Positions 43,634 to 55,585 of a stretch of 64,000 nt of DNA are shown in pieces. Below the pieces are notes generated by a model. The model was not told where the DNA came from. It did no database searches and saw nothing but the letters and a program-made list of their open reading frames with translations. The position numbers and the translations under genes are program-made. Source of the DNA: Steromphala cineraria. Taxonomy: Eukaryota; Mollusca; Gastropoda; Trochida; Trochidae. The stretch is from assembly GCA_916613615.1 (NCBI GenBank), contig OU744725.1:72076868-72140867 (forward strand), given 5' to 3'. Every line of letters begins with the position of its first letter. Within the stretch, counting starts at the first letter, position 1.

Positions 43634-45499
43634 TAGGAGGAACGTATCGCACAGAAAAGTAATTCTATTCTTGTCAATGCTTACGGGAATAGAAGGATTG
43701 CTAGGTACAGTGTCGCTAACTGCATAACTAGCTTGCAGGTATTTGTAACTCACGCCATGTAATGCTCTGAGTTCATGACTTGAAGGGACGTCTATTGAGG
43801 TTATTTTTCCCTGCAACTTGTCTGTAATCTCTCAAATCATGACGTTGTAATGATCTAATGTAGAACAGTCCTAATTCATTGCATGAACAAAGTGTTAGTC
43901 TTAAACTCTATAGCAAAAGGCTGAGGACCTAATTTACAGCTAATACGACATTACAATTAAAGATGAAATGCAACTGATTATATGTTCTCCAACACGACAA
44001 TGTCAGGTCGACTTGAGCTATGCCCACACAAGCTATTCAGCTACTTTCCTTTATACGTACTCAAAACACAAACTGTACTTAACAAGTATTTGACCCGACA
44101 TATCCTCTTTAAAAACAGATCCATATTTTCTTGCAACTATATAAATACTGAAATACACATTTCTCCTAGATTTCTTTCCAAATCTGATGAGATAATCGTT
44201 TTGGGGAATACTTCAGTGACTGAATGTCAGTCTATCTCGGCCTGAGGCTATTACGCATAGCAATGTCTATTCAACAGCTGAACAATGTGATTCGTTTTAC
44301 ACTTTGACGTTCTCTTTCACTCTTCAAATAGCATAAAATGAAAAGCAAAGTTAACTACATCTTCCTACGCATACGGAATAATAAAATAAGTCAGTTCGAG
44401 ACTGGCGTTTTTAGGCCGTATGCGTAGGAAGATGAGTTAACTAAGGCTTTAGTTATTTTATTAGAATATGCAAACAGTCTACATAAATATTAAAGCCTTG
44501 GAAATCTAGGGTCCTGTTGATAAAAGAGACAGTTTGACTAAGGATATGTAAAGTAAGTTGAAGTTGAGTGGTTGGCTAGTTTACCTATATCTACTGTACT
44601 ATCTACATGGTAAGGACTTACCGAGGCGCCAACGTCCACTAATTTGAACAACGATCAGCAAATAATTTGGAGTAAGTGTCCGAGTGGAGTGGTAAGCCCC
44701 AAAGTTGAAACGTAACAGTAAACAGGCGAATTCCCATCAAGGTTTGAATGCGACGAAGTAGGACAGGTGTACGTACAGGCGTTCAATGTACATTGTCAGA
44801 CGCGCATACCTGTGAGAGAGACTCCTGATTAATCGATAGGTCTAACGTTAGATACAGATACAGAACAGTTATTCTTCTTAAATATTGTGATGTTGCAATC
44901 GCACTTCATTTAAGAAATGGAAGGTTTGTACAATCTAGGGCAGCACTGAACGCCAGATTGTTCGCTTTTGTTTACACCTGTGCGTACACGGTGTCGCATG
45001 CCAATGTGACGACTGTTAAGTTGTGTCAGCTGTAATATACTCTACTATTGAACGCGACAGGTATCGGACGTCCTCTAACATCTTAACTTTCAAAACATAG
45101 GTCCACGTTGCAAGTTTGCAGATAGCTATAGCATAAATCATATTGCAGCATACGAAACTATTTCAGATTTTGTCAAAGTTATCCTCAGACACATGAGAAT
45201 TTTAAACAAATGTTGGTTACAGTATCCTACAGCAAATTCAGACAAATAGTGCACACAGTACTATATCGGGAGTTCTAACTATGAATGATGTATACATGCT
45301 TCAAAACAGAAATTAGTTTATTAACAACCTACCGAGGTTAACCACTTCTTCCCACCAACCTCTGTAGACACTTAGGTACGAGACGACTTTGCTGTGAGCT
45401 TAGCTGAACATGTATGTTGATGAAACTTGATGTATTGAGCGACAGTGTTTGAATATGTTTTAGTAGGCTTGTGGTTTGAAAAATCTACCTAGTACCTGC
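43634..45499. other. Upstream region of CD225 gene 1
   Basis: No coding exon supported. Minus-strand donors (CCTCG|GTAAGT near 44624 and ACCTCG|GTAGGT near 45334) could end alternative 5' UTR exons of CD225 gene 1. Confidence 0.3.
44349..44442. repeat. Hairpin
   Basis: AGTTAACTACATCTTCCTAC GCATACGG pairs with CCGTATGCGTAGGAAGATG AGTTAACT. Confidence 0.7.
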
Positions 45500-46215
45500 C
45501 CTCCTGAACATTTCTGCAATGTGAAGACAACTTGTCATTCTCTCCCGACAGAGACCGTTCAAGTCATGTTGATTTATCCTCTGTTGTATTACGCCGTAAT
45601 CCGTGGGTTCCGGCAGTTTGCCCTGGCAGAAAAAAACCTGGATGACAATCCATTTGAATTTTTTAGCAAATGACAACGCTTGGCGCATGGAAAGGGTGGT
45701 TCATATCACAATGCTTTTGCCTTGATTTAGCAGCCAAGACGATGATTTAAGAACAGCGTCGCTGATTGCACATTTTAAGCTTTATAGCATATATATAGTC
45801 TCTCATAACCCTTTTGGGTGGCATTTGTGCTTTTACATATCGCATTTTAACCGCTGTATTTTACCCCTGTTGTAGAAATGGTGAGACTTAAATAAATTAT
45901 ATTTTATTGTATTGCAATGTATTGTATTGTATTGTATTGTAAACTAACTTTGATTGCCTCCAATCAGACATCTCCCATTCTATTCCACAAACTCGGCGTT
46001 ATATAATAGAGGCTAAATCAACATGACTTGATCTGCCTCTGTGGGGAGAGAAGGATAATTTGTGTTAGAGGGACTGACCTCTTCTCCAACAAGCACCGAC
46101 TGAAGGTAACCAGAAATTGGGAGACGGGCAGGCAGGCACTTTTTCGAATACTGAATAGTGCGGAAGAACTTGGTTACTGTGTTAACCAAATTATTTTTGC
46201 TCCAGAACAACATGA
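45500..46215. repeat. LINE 3' end plus an inverted short repeat
   Basis: 45790-45945 has the LINE 3'-end words AGTCTCTCATAACCC, GGGTGGC and GTGAGACTTAAATAAA seen again at 54553-54660, here ending in a (TATTG)n tail. An inverted repeat joins about 45535-45600 (GTCATGTTGATTTATCCTCT) with about 46010-46075 (AGAGGCTAAATCAACATGAC). Confidence 0.6.
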
Positions 46216-47171
46216 TAATTTCATTGAAAATAGAACAAAAACTTCTGATTAAAGTAAAAGTTTATCATTAAAACATTAGTCGTGGGTGATATTTATGAGC
46301 ATTTCGATATACTTATACATAATGTTTTCTATTTTACAGATCTACATTTTTTACATCTACTGAATCAGGAACACACATATGAAAATACCGGTATACAAAC
46401 AAGAACATATTTCATTCATACAAAATGCCATTTTATTTTCCATTGATTATTTTTCAAACACCTTGGTAAAACATGCATCTGATTAACATTACAATAGATC
46501 CTCTGCATAACAACCATACAAATGAATGTATCAGGAATATAAATATACATGAGTATCTTTAATTGATAAGTGATAGGCAATTAAACATCTTGAGAATCTC
46601 ATAAAATAACCAATCTCAAACATACATGACAACGCCAGGTATTGAGTATGTTAACTAATTAATAATCAAGCACCAAAACATGCAATTAATTTTTTTGCGT
46701 ATCTAATGTGCAGAACAATGTTGAAATGACAACAACAAAATCGTAATTAGCAAAATCATAATTAACGACTCTTCATCATGACCAACAGGCAAGATAACGA
46801 AAAGGTTCTCTAATTGATAATCAAGAATCTAAATTCCTGTACAAAAATTATACAAGAACATGGTGATATTTCGACAAAAATAGTGATAATGTACAAGTAT
46901 ATCAATGTTTTATGGCCAGGATTAAAAACAACATTTGCCTGGAAGTCAATGAATGTAGTAAAATGTCATAATGTAACCTTTAAATCTCAACATTCAATGA
47001 TGAAATATTTTCAACCTGGAAAGGATTGTTTCTATCATGCAAGACTGAATGGCTAATACTTCCAAGGTACTCTCTTACTTGTGTAAAATGCCTTATCCTG
47101 AAGTCATATTTTTGATGCCATATATATTTGCAAAATAAAATCAGTTTTCTTATCGCAGGTGAGCTTGTAAA
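46216..47171. other. Non-coding stretch
   Basis: AT-rich; no exon or defined repeat supported. Confidence 0.35.
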
Positions 47172-47247
47172 ATGTACGGTATGTTTGTTTATGCAAGGGT
47201 CATGGCTATCACAGTGATGTTAATGTTTGCACAAATATCTGATCATG
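47172..47247 (+). other. Possible orphan first exon with a signal-peptide-like sequence
   Basis: ATG followed by 25 codons with a hydrophobic stretch (ARVMAITVMLMFAQIS) and a GTAAGC donor in phase 1. That is the usual form of a secreted-protein first exon, but no matching downstream exon was found on this strand. Confidence 0.2.
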
Positions 47248-48044
47248 GTAAGCTTGCAAGTTTGAAGTAAGTCTGGGTCATAATAGACTTACATTTAGTC
47301 TCAGAAGTATTTTTTTCAATATTGACAACATTTTAATACAATTCATGCATTATAAAAAAAGTTTTGCCCAAAAGAAGCTTTAACTAAAGCTGAGCGATCT
47401 AGACTTGCTATACTTTTCTAGACTGGGTCATCAATCAAATATTATTTCTTTAGGATTTGAATGACAGACTAGGGTCATAGTTACGTACCCTATTTTCTCT
47501 CCTCATATACCTAATCTGGTTTATACATGCATGTGTCTCCGTCAAATGATTGTCCTGACACCAATATACAAGTATACAGCTGCAATAAATTATATCGCTT
47601 GTTGAAGGGCATACCGGTAGTTACGGCTTCTCAACAAACTTAGCTCTTGGCGAAATGTAACATAAATCAGTGGTTCTTTCTTACCCTACATCCTCCCCTG
47701 TAACCCCATTCCAATCCCCTCCAAACTTATCCAACAAGCTCAGAATTACCAATCAGACTTTCCCTGTTCCCCCGATATGGTAAATGTTAGAAATAAAAAT
47801 GAATGATCAATAATGACAGTAACGTCAGATCATTTCAATGGGAACATCTTGAGTTTTTTACTAATGCGGTTTATGGTAGAGATCTTTGGTAAGCTGATAT
47901 TTCATCCACAGCAACGTTATTGCTAAAATGGTGAATTGTTATTGCCCTTGGAGATAAGTATGTTGCAAAATGATGTTGAAAAGGAGAAAAATATATGAAA
48001 AAACATGTTCATGGATTATGCATAAAGACACTTAATACAGAAAA

Positions 48045-49500
48045 CTCAGATCATCTCAAAAGACCCGTTATGGTTTTGCATGATATTTTTACGGATGCTT
48101 ACACATGATATTTTGTAAAAGACAAACTTCACAATAGTAGCAAATAGGGCCATCAGGTGTCGATAGCAATCCTAACCCTGTTATACCCCCATTTCACTGA
48201 GCTACGACTTTGAAAAGTGTTCAAGACTCTTCCCGACTATTCCCGGCTTTTCCACTACGACTTTGTTGGCATGAGTCGGGAGCAAATAGAGGTCAAATTA
48301 TGAAATTTGATATTTCTACGAGTTACTAACGACACTCTTAAGAGTTACCTACGACATACACGACTGACATACGACACAATGAAGAGGAACTCCCGACAGA
48401 CCTACGAGGCACCCCCGACAATAAACTGAGGAACTTACGACTCATCCAAACTCAGATACGACTCAATACGACTGAGACCGACTAGTTCACGACTCACTGC
48501 CGAGTCTTTCACGACACCAAGTCACCACCACGACTCTGACAAAGACTCATTTCCGACTCTCTTACGACTCACTGTCGACCCACTCACGACCTGAACGACT
48601 TATTTACGACTCGTTCACGACAATGAAGACTCCTCACGACACAGAAACGTCTCACGTACGAGTCACAGACGATCCACGTACGATAAAATCGGCAATTTTA
48701 GACCGGAATCGGGCATATAAAAGGCCAACAACCGCCGACTTTTTTGTTATGATTAGTCGGGAACAGGTCGTCACTGATCGTCTTTGAGTATTAGTTAGTC
48801 GTACATGTGTTTGCACTAGTTGGAAGTGAGTCGGCATGTAAATTAGGGAAAGAACCATTCCCAACTCACAACCGACGACCACGTTTCAATCCAACTATGT
48901 ACGACTTATTCACGATTCAATATGATTCCATACGACTCAATAAGACTCAGATAGAGCAACATACGACTCAATACGACGTCAATGGAATTTCTGGAATTTC
49001 CGGTTGAAAAGTACGAACCTCGCCGGACTTAAAAAGTCGGGAGTTGGTTTTTGAACATGTTCAAAAACCCACTCCCGACCAAATTTGACCTCCCGACTCT
49101 CCCAGACTCATACAGACCCATACAGACTCAACTACGCTCAGAGGCGACTAAAGAGGACTCAGAGACGCTTAATTGCGAGTCAATGACGACATTTGGCCTA
49201 TTTTCAGTCGGCAACGGCTCGTAGCTCAGTGAAATGGGGGTATTACTCACTTTTTAAAAAAACATAAAGACAAAAACATCAGATCATATCAAAAGACCCC
49301 TTGTGGTTTTGCTAATATCTCTAACTCTACACTAATAGCAAGGATTGCTCCCAGATCGTAACAGCAATCCTGTCCAAGATGTTTTGGTTCTTGTATAACT
49401 CTCTCTTGAACACGGAAAGATAGAAACATCAGCTCATCTAAAAGACCCCTTGTGGTTTTGCATGGTATTTGTATCTCTACCTGATATTTCATATTAGGCA
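48045..49500 (-). repeat. Duplicated 3' ends of CD225 gene 2
   Basis: Three diverged blocks (about 48045-48170, 49276-49400 and 49428-49540, the last being the functional gene end) share CATCAG(A/C)TCAT.T.AAAAGACCC, TGGTTTTGC and ACAATA.TAGCAA...GGCTCCCA-type words. The foldback element 48184-49242 sits between the first and second. Confidence 0.6.
48181..49245. mobile_element. Foldback element with TTA target duplication (PIF/Harbinger-like), filled with ACGACTC words
   Basis: Element 48184-49242 has 24-bp terminal inverted repeats starting TACCCCCATTTCACTGAGCT and is flanked by TTA on both sides (48181-48183 and 49243-49245). The interior is an array of short degenerate words, mostly TACGACTCA, CCGACT and ACGAC, in both orientations. 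No transposase. The ends and layout resemble 15566-16909. Confidence 0.75.
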
Positions 49501-49886
49501 AACTCTACAATAATAGCAATGGTGGCTCCCAAAATACAAATGGCGCCTATGACAAACCCGACCCAGATCCAACAAACGGCTGATCTTGCCATGGCCTTGG
49601 CTTCACTTCTGGCACCGAGTTCCTTGTACTTCAAGGCTTCCCAAGCATACTGGTTTGCAATGGCGCCGGGGAAGATCAGGAAGAGGTAGCACACATACGA
49701 CACCATTATCACCTGCTTGATCGTCTTGAACGGTTTCGGTATAAAGTCATCGTCTGGTACCATAAGTCTGACGCCGCCTAGATTGTTTGGGTTTACAACA
49801 TAAGGATTGTCTTTCAGTTTGTCCTTGTCTTCTCCTGTTTGTTGTTGTCCCGCCTCGACATCTGCAGGGTTTTTGTCGTCGCCCAT
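49494..49886 (-). CDS. CD225/dispanin-family two-pass membrane protein, paralogue 2
   Basis: Single coding exon of 130 residues. I chose the ATG at 49886 (MGDDKNP); an upstream in-frame TTG is not a plausible start. Acidic N-terminus, then PKPFKTIK, first hydrophobic segment about 57-77 with FPGAIANQYAWEALKY, loop KELGARSEAKAMARSA, CW..VG and second hydrophobic segment about 104-128. Same layout as the gene at 41872 on the same strand 7.2 kb away, so the two are a tandem duplicate pair. A splice acceptor (TTCTTTCAG) at about 49974 on the minus strand marks the start of this exon in the 5' UTR. The 3' flank contains diverged copies of the gene end. Confidence 0.75.
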   Translation of the reverse strand: MGDDKNPADVEAGQQQTGEDKDKLKDNPYVVNPNNLGGVRLMVPDDDFIPKPFKTIKQVIMVSYVCYLFLIFPGAIANQYAWEALKYKELGARSEAKAMARSAVCWIWVGFVIGAICILGATIAIIVEFA

Positions 49887-50136
49887 TGTTGTTGTTTTTT
49901 GCACAGGTATATATCCTTATTGTCTTTTCACCTGATCAGGTGTTTTATAAATTATCCACTTTACCAGTAACCTGAAAGAATCAAAATCATATACATACAC
50001 TCTGCTTGTTAAATGTAATTGAAATCAGAAACAAATCTTCAATCGTACCTTGTTCAGCTATAATAACGTCACTGAAATCAGAAACAACTCTTCACTCGTA
50101 CCTCATTGACCCGAGTTTTGTGCTATAGGGGTCATG

Positions 50137-50149
50137 TGACCTTTGACCT
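50137..50149 (-). promoter_or_regulatory. DR1 nuclear-receptor site upstream of CD225 gene 2
   Basis: On the minus strand AGGTCAAAGGTCA, a perfect direct repeat of AGGTCA with one spacer base, the type bound by RXR, HNF4 and PPAR. It lies about 250 bases upstream of the start codon. The same words occur in local repeats, so it may be repeat-derived. Confidence 0.35.
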
Positions 50150-53064
50150 TAGACCATCAGAGGTTTGCTAGATATTGAAGACTTCCTATTTCAGTTGTTT
50201 GCTTGCTGACAAAGCCAATATGGAGCAGAGGTATTATCAAGAAAGATAACTGATTAGCGTGTCAGGTCAACATTCAAAGTGTTTGAATTATTTTTTGTAA
50301 TTGTCGCTATTCTAAGATGTGACAGAGATTTCCTGTTCAACTTCATGTGTAGCATGGAAGTTAACCAGTTATCACTTTTCCCTATAGTCCGACCTCAGTT
50401 CACATAAATAGTGATACAAATTAATGTCTTTTGGAGACGGTTGAGTGGTTTTGGTATTTATCAAACAAAAGTGAGTTACATACAGATAGTATACAAGAAT
50501 TTCATTAAGAGTTTCACAATTATATATACAACTGTTGTTGGATTTACAATAATTATTATATATACAACTGACTGAATTTTATATACTGTCAAATCAAAAA
50601 ATTATCTGACATGACTATATTAATAAATATATAATATTATACAGAGTACTAAGGGTTCTGTTTAATTGAGAAGTGAAAAGCTTCATGATCTATAGTTTAT
50701 GCAAGACATCTCACTTGAAATAACAACTTCAGTTTGTTTTTTTAAATTTCCTGGCCTAAAATCTGTCCTTGAGGATTATATAATAAATTCCTCGACCTGA
50801 AAATTCTCGCAGTGATAGTATGTTTATCTGCAGTGATCGGTATCGTACAGTCTATAAAAAAGTCTTTATTTAGGCTTCTGAGATCAACAAAGATCATAGA
50901 AAGTTCAAATTTATCTGAGCTAAACAGTTCCGTATTTTTTTATACACTAGATTCTTCAGGATACCCTTTTCAAGCACATCAACCCTGATCAAAATAATGA
51001 TCAGCCATGTAATTCCTTTATCTTATACAAAATGAATAAAAGGTTTTCAAACACAAACGGTCGCTAATGGACTTTATGTGAATCTTTATAATTTGTTCTC
51101 TGACTATGGATGATTGGTTTGTGTATTCTGTTATTCAAATAATCATCTAGACGAATGTTTGAAGCACATAAACGAATGTTTGAAGCACATAAAAGTTATT
51201 CATATAATGAATAACTAATCAACCTAATTATAACTTTAGGTGCATGTTACAAGACAAACACCGGACCCCCCCCCCCCCCCCTACTTTTGAAAATCAGTTA
51301 GAATATATATTCAAGTCAATAAAAATAATAATCCCAAATTCCGATCACTGAACGTTTAAGATTTCCAATCACTGAATGCGGTACGTGTAGTGTACACTGT
51401 ACTCAGCCGATCACTTCCTTGATCGGTTCTAGCTTAAAAGGGAATTTAAAATATCACAATAAATAAATAAAATCTTTGAAAATGTTATCCTGAAAACGTG
51501 TTCTGGCGATAATCTCTGCTAAATCTCTTCATGGTGAATGTTGAAACCTTTAATGTTCTGTGAATATGCTATAGTAACATAAGGATACGTACAATGTTAA
51601 TGTTTGGATGATAATGCTCCTATTCTTCAACTTCAAATAATGGGCCTCATCTCAATACTGAAATTCAAAACATGCAACCAATCACTTCACATTCACTCAG
51701 GCGGACAGTCTGTCGATCACTCCACGCTGCAGAACAGTCGGTTCCAGGGGTGGTTATATGAATGTAAGTTTGTATTGGCCTAGTGAAAGTCGTTATATGT
51801 TCTCAGCTTCTATATATAGGTCTAGGTCGCCCATTCGGTGTATCCTCGCACAGCGAGCCGCATACAAACACCTGCTATCCATTTGGGTTGCAGGTAGAGC
51901 CTCGACCTATTATTGTTTTTCATACCTGGCTGTCACTTAGCTTTGCTGGTATTCGATCCAATAATCCTAACGTGAAACTCCCAGGTCAGGTCAACGTCTG
52001 CTTCCAGTTATATAGACAATATTCCCTTCCCAAAATGGAAAGATGTTGTAATCGATTTTACGAGAGTCCTGTTAGGAGTACCTGGCAAACAATGAAGAGA
52101 TTACGAAATTACAAATCTTCTTGGACGATTTGTTTACATACACTCCTTTCAAGTGACGTCACGGCGCGCTGCAGAGAGAGGTGACCGGTTTAGTGGGTCA
52201 TGGTAATACGGTAGGCAAAACGGCTACATAACAAAACGGGTATTAGCAAAAACGGCTGTTATTGTTGACATTTGAGCCAATCTCATTAAAATTAGAGATC
52301 TCACAAGGCCCCGTAAGTCCAGCCGTCAGGGTAACCTTTGACCGCTGGATGTGAGGAAGATTTCATCCACCAATCAAATCGGACCTTTCTTAAAGGACAA
52401 TTCAAGAGATTAAAGCAATTTAACACAGTACAGCCCAAATGATAAAATGATAACTTATGACCTTTCGATTTTCCCAAAAAGCAGTGTTAGGTAATTTGCA
52501 TATGTCGTAACATTCGCTAATTCACTTGTAATGTTTGACTATTTGACAGAACTAGATTCTTTCTAATTTGCATATGTACATCGAATATGTGTGATATCAA
52601 ATCAACAAGACCTTATCTAATGTTTTTATGTCAGTTCTGGTCTTCTCATTTGTGTCAGTATATTTATGGCTACAAAATATTATAAAAACGAATTTAATGA
52701 GCATAAATCGTTTCATATAAGATTTAAAAGGAAACGTTTATATAACGTAACTGTTCCAAAAATAGCATCTACAGCTTGCTGTTTGAATTTGCCAAGTTTA
52801 CGGTGATTTCTTCACAAATTGATAGGAGCGATATAAAGCACAGTTTGAGTAATTCATTCGTACATGACAGGAAATATTTGTTGACGACATTTAGAAATAG
52901 TCGGAAATGTTCGTTTTTCGAGTTCTGAAGTTTAGATATGAATACCTGTCGCCAGCAACCCGAGTTACGGGGCAAAGTCGCTGATTGGCTGAGTCAAAGG
53001 ATACTCTGACGGCTGTTATAACTGAGCCTGGTATGATCTACATGCGTAGCGTAGTGTAGCAAAT
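50150..53064. other. Non-coding stretch with repeat fragments
   Basis: 51013-51150 is an internal fragment of the TTAA MITE (CTCTGACTATGGATGATTGG). A run of 16 C residues lies at 51266-51281. AACGAATGTTTGAAGCACAT is duplicated at about 51152-51190. No coding exon supported. Confidence 0.4.
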
Positions 53065-54683
53065 AGATCATATTTTAATAAGATTGGTTTCGTTCGTTGG
53101 AGTCGTTGTATAGTTCAGTGAAGTGTTGTGTTAGACTTAATGGCCTAAGAACTGAATGGTTTGACGTGAATTGTGGTCTACGACAAGGATGTCTCTTATC
53201 TCCCTTACTTTTTAACCTATTTTAAAATGATCTTATTCTGCAAGTTAACGCTCCCAACATCGGCATTCAAGTAGACAGCACAACAATTTGTATCCTAGCA
53301 TACGCAGATGACGTAGTTTTACTGGCTGAGACGGAAGAAGAGCTGAACACTCTACTGGACACTCTGAACAGTTGGTGTATTGTGAATAGGATGTCAGTCA
53401 ACCCAGCTAAGTCAAAGGTAGTGCACTTCCGAAGATCTGGAGAAGACAGGACAACAAAAACCTTTAGATGTGGAGAGATGGAGCTTGACGTAGCAGACTC
53501 GTATAGGTATCTGAGACTTCTACTGACAGAGTTACTCGACTACACTAGAATGGGGAAAGCTGCTGTAAATGCTGCAAGCCAGGCCCTAGGATTACTAATC
53601 TCCAAGTTTAAGATCCTCGGAGGAATGGGTTATGTAACTTACACCAAATTATATGACAGCATGGTTTGGCCAACTATCTCCTATGGTGCAGCAATCTGGG
53701 GTACACACGCAATTCCCGCCGTCAACGCGCTCCAGGACAGAGCAATGCGTTTTTTTATTGGACTCTATAAATACTCTCCTATAATTCAGCTGTGGCAGGT
53801 GATATAGGCTGGACTCCTCCCTGCGTCCGACTCTGGGACAGCATTTCAAGGTTCTACACACGTCTGTGTAAGATCAACCCAGATAGAGTTTTATCCAAGG
53901 TTTTTATGTGGGCAAACACGAAGGCTGAGAGAAAGAACAACTGGAATAGGAGAGTGCACAGAAAGCTGACCAGTCTTAACCTTCAACACTTTATCCCGCC
54001 ACAGAATACCTTCCATGTCAACTTCATATCATTTGAGATCGGAAGCAAAGTAATGGACGAGTACCTAAGTGATTACTGTTGACAAAGTAAACGAGGAAAC
54101 GGCGGCAACAAGCTCAGATTTTATCGGACTTTTAAATGCACCTTTGAACCTGAAAAGTACGTCACAGAAAACATACCGAGGAGTCACCGCAGAGCACTAG
54201 GCCGAATCCGTTGTGGCACCGCCCCTCTTCATATTGAAACTGGACGCTACACGAACACACCAGTAACTGAGAGGACGTGTTTTAATTGCCCTGACAACAT
54301 CGAGGATGAGTCTCATGTTTTACTACATTGCCCTTTATACAATGATTATCATTCTGTTTTATCTAACTACTGTGATAGTGTAAATGAACATTTTAGTACT
54401 TTTAGTGATGTACAAAAAATAAGTTTTATTACGTCATGCCCAGATATTGTCCTTTTATCTGCCAAAACGTGCAAGCTCATTTTACAGAGAAGAACTAGTT
54501 TACTTTTTTAGAAATAATGTGCTATTTTATTATTGATGTATTAACGTTTTTTAGTCTCTCATAACCCATTTGTGGGTGGCTCACTTTTTACACTTGTATA
54601 TTGTATTTTTAACTCGTATGTAATTTATGTAAAAAATGAGGTGAGACTTAAATAAATAATCTGTCTGTCTGTCTGTCTTTACG
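53065..54683 (+). mobile_element. 5'-truncated LINE retrotransposon
   Basis: Begins inside the reverse transcriptase (YSSVKCCVRLNG, GLRQGCLLSP) and ends with an untranslated region and a (TCTG)n tail. The 3' end matches a second truncated copy near 45.8 kb, which carries a (TATTG)n tail instead. Confidence 0.8.
53080..54512 (+). pseudogene. LINE reverse transcriptase C-terminal half, broken
   Basis: The frame holds the RT block QGCLLSPLLFN, then an in-frame TAA at about 53222, then AYADDVVLLAETEEEL with the catalytic YADD, and the thumb region to about 53780 (GAAIWGTHAIPAVNALQDRA). It shifts frame near 53785-53800, continues to a stop at 54080, and later shows a zinc-ribbon-like end CFNCPDN...ESHVLLHCPLY (about 54278-54340) as in Jockey/CR1-group LINEs. 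Stops and shifts show it is inactive. Confidence 0.75.
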
Positions 54684-55015
54684 ATGATTATATGTACACA
54701 ATAAAGATTTCACGTGAGAGATGTTGTTATAAATATAATATGTTTGGATAGTTTAAAGCTTGTGTTTCATGTCTTAGATGTTTGTTTACGGTGTTTGAAG
54801 TGGTTTGATTGGTTTGTCTTTCATGTATGCATGTATGTATGAGATGCTTGTCGACTATGTGTGTACAGTTAGATAAAAGCCGAAAAATTAAAATAAGATA
54901 AATCTTCTCTAGAATTACAAATTTTAAACATGACTAATGATCAAATGTCATAAAATGTCATATTATCTAAGTATGCTATGCTAAAAAAATATCTATGATG
55001 ATTTTTTTCTGCACC
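54684..55015. other. Non-coding stretch
   Basis: AT-rich with short ATGTATGTATG and TGTTTG runs; nothing else supported. Confidence 0.35.
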
Positions 55016-55585
55016 CACAGGGACATGTATCGCTTAAATACAGCGTTAGAAAGACATAAATACTCATAGACCCTACCCTAATACTATATATAAGGACATG
55101 TATCGCTTAAATACAGCATTAGAAAGACATAAATACTCATAGACCCTACCCTAATACTATATATAAGGACATGTATCGCTTAAATACAGCATTAGAAAGA
55201 CATACATACTCATAGACCCTACCCTAATACTATATATAAGGACATGTATCGCTTAAATACAGCGTTAGAAAGACATACATACTCATAGACCCTACCCTAA
55301 TACTATATATAAGGACATGTATCGCTTAAATACAGCGTTAGAAAGACATACATACTCATAGACCCTACCCTAATACTATATATAAGGACATGTATCGCTT
55401 AAATACAGCGTTAGAAAGACATACATACTCATAGACCCTACCCTAATACTATATATAAGGCTAGACCCTACCCTAATACTTTATATAAGCTTTCCTTATA
55501 TATAGTATTAGGGTAGGGTCTATGAGTATACATGTCTTTCTAACGCTGTATTTAAGCGATACATGTCCCTGTGTCTGCACCAACA
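55010..55585. repeat. Six 73-bp tandem units closed by one inverted copy
   Basis: Units start at 55021, 55094, 55167, 55240, 55313 and 55386 with GGACATGTATCGCTTAAATA and end with CTAATACTATATATAAGG. Copies are nearly identical, so the array is young. From about 55489 one full unit runs in reverse to 55570. The outermost CTGCACC(C)ACAGGGACATG and its mirror act as terminal inverted repeats. Confidence 0.9.

Noticed and set aside
44100..44245. 87-codon open frame near 44.0-44.2 kb
   Set aside because: No splice signals, no domain and AT-driven composition; likely chance.
51758..52184. Two overlapping open frames of 60 and 133 codons
   Set aside because: Neither shows a domain or splice context, and codon content is not distinctive. 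The region may instead be upstream sequence of CD225 gene 2.
55021..55458. CRISPR array
   Set aside because: The 73-bp units are contiguous with no unique spacers, and the host is clearly eukaryotic.
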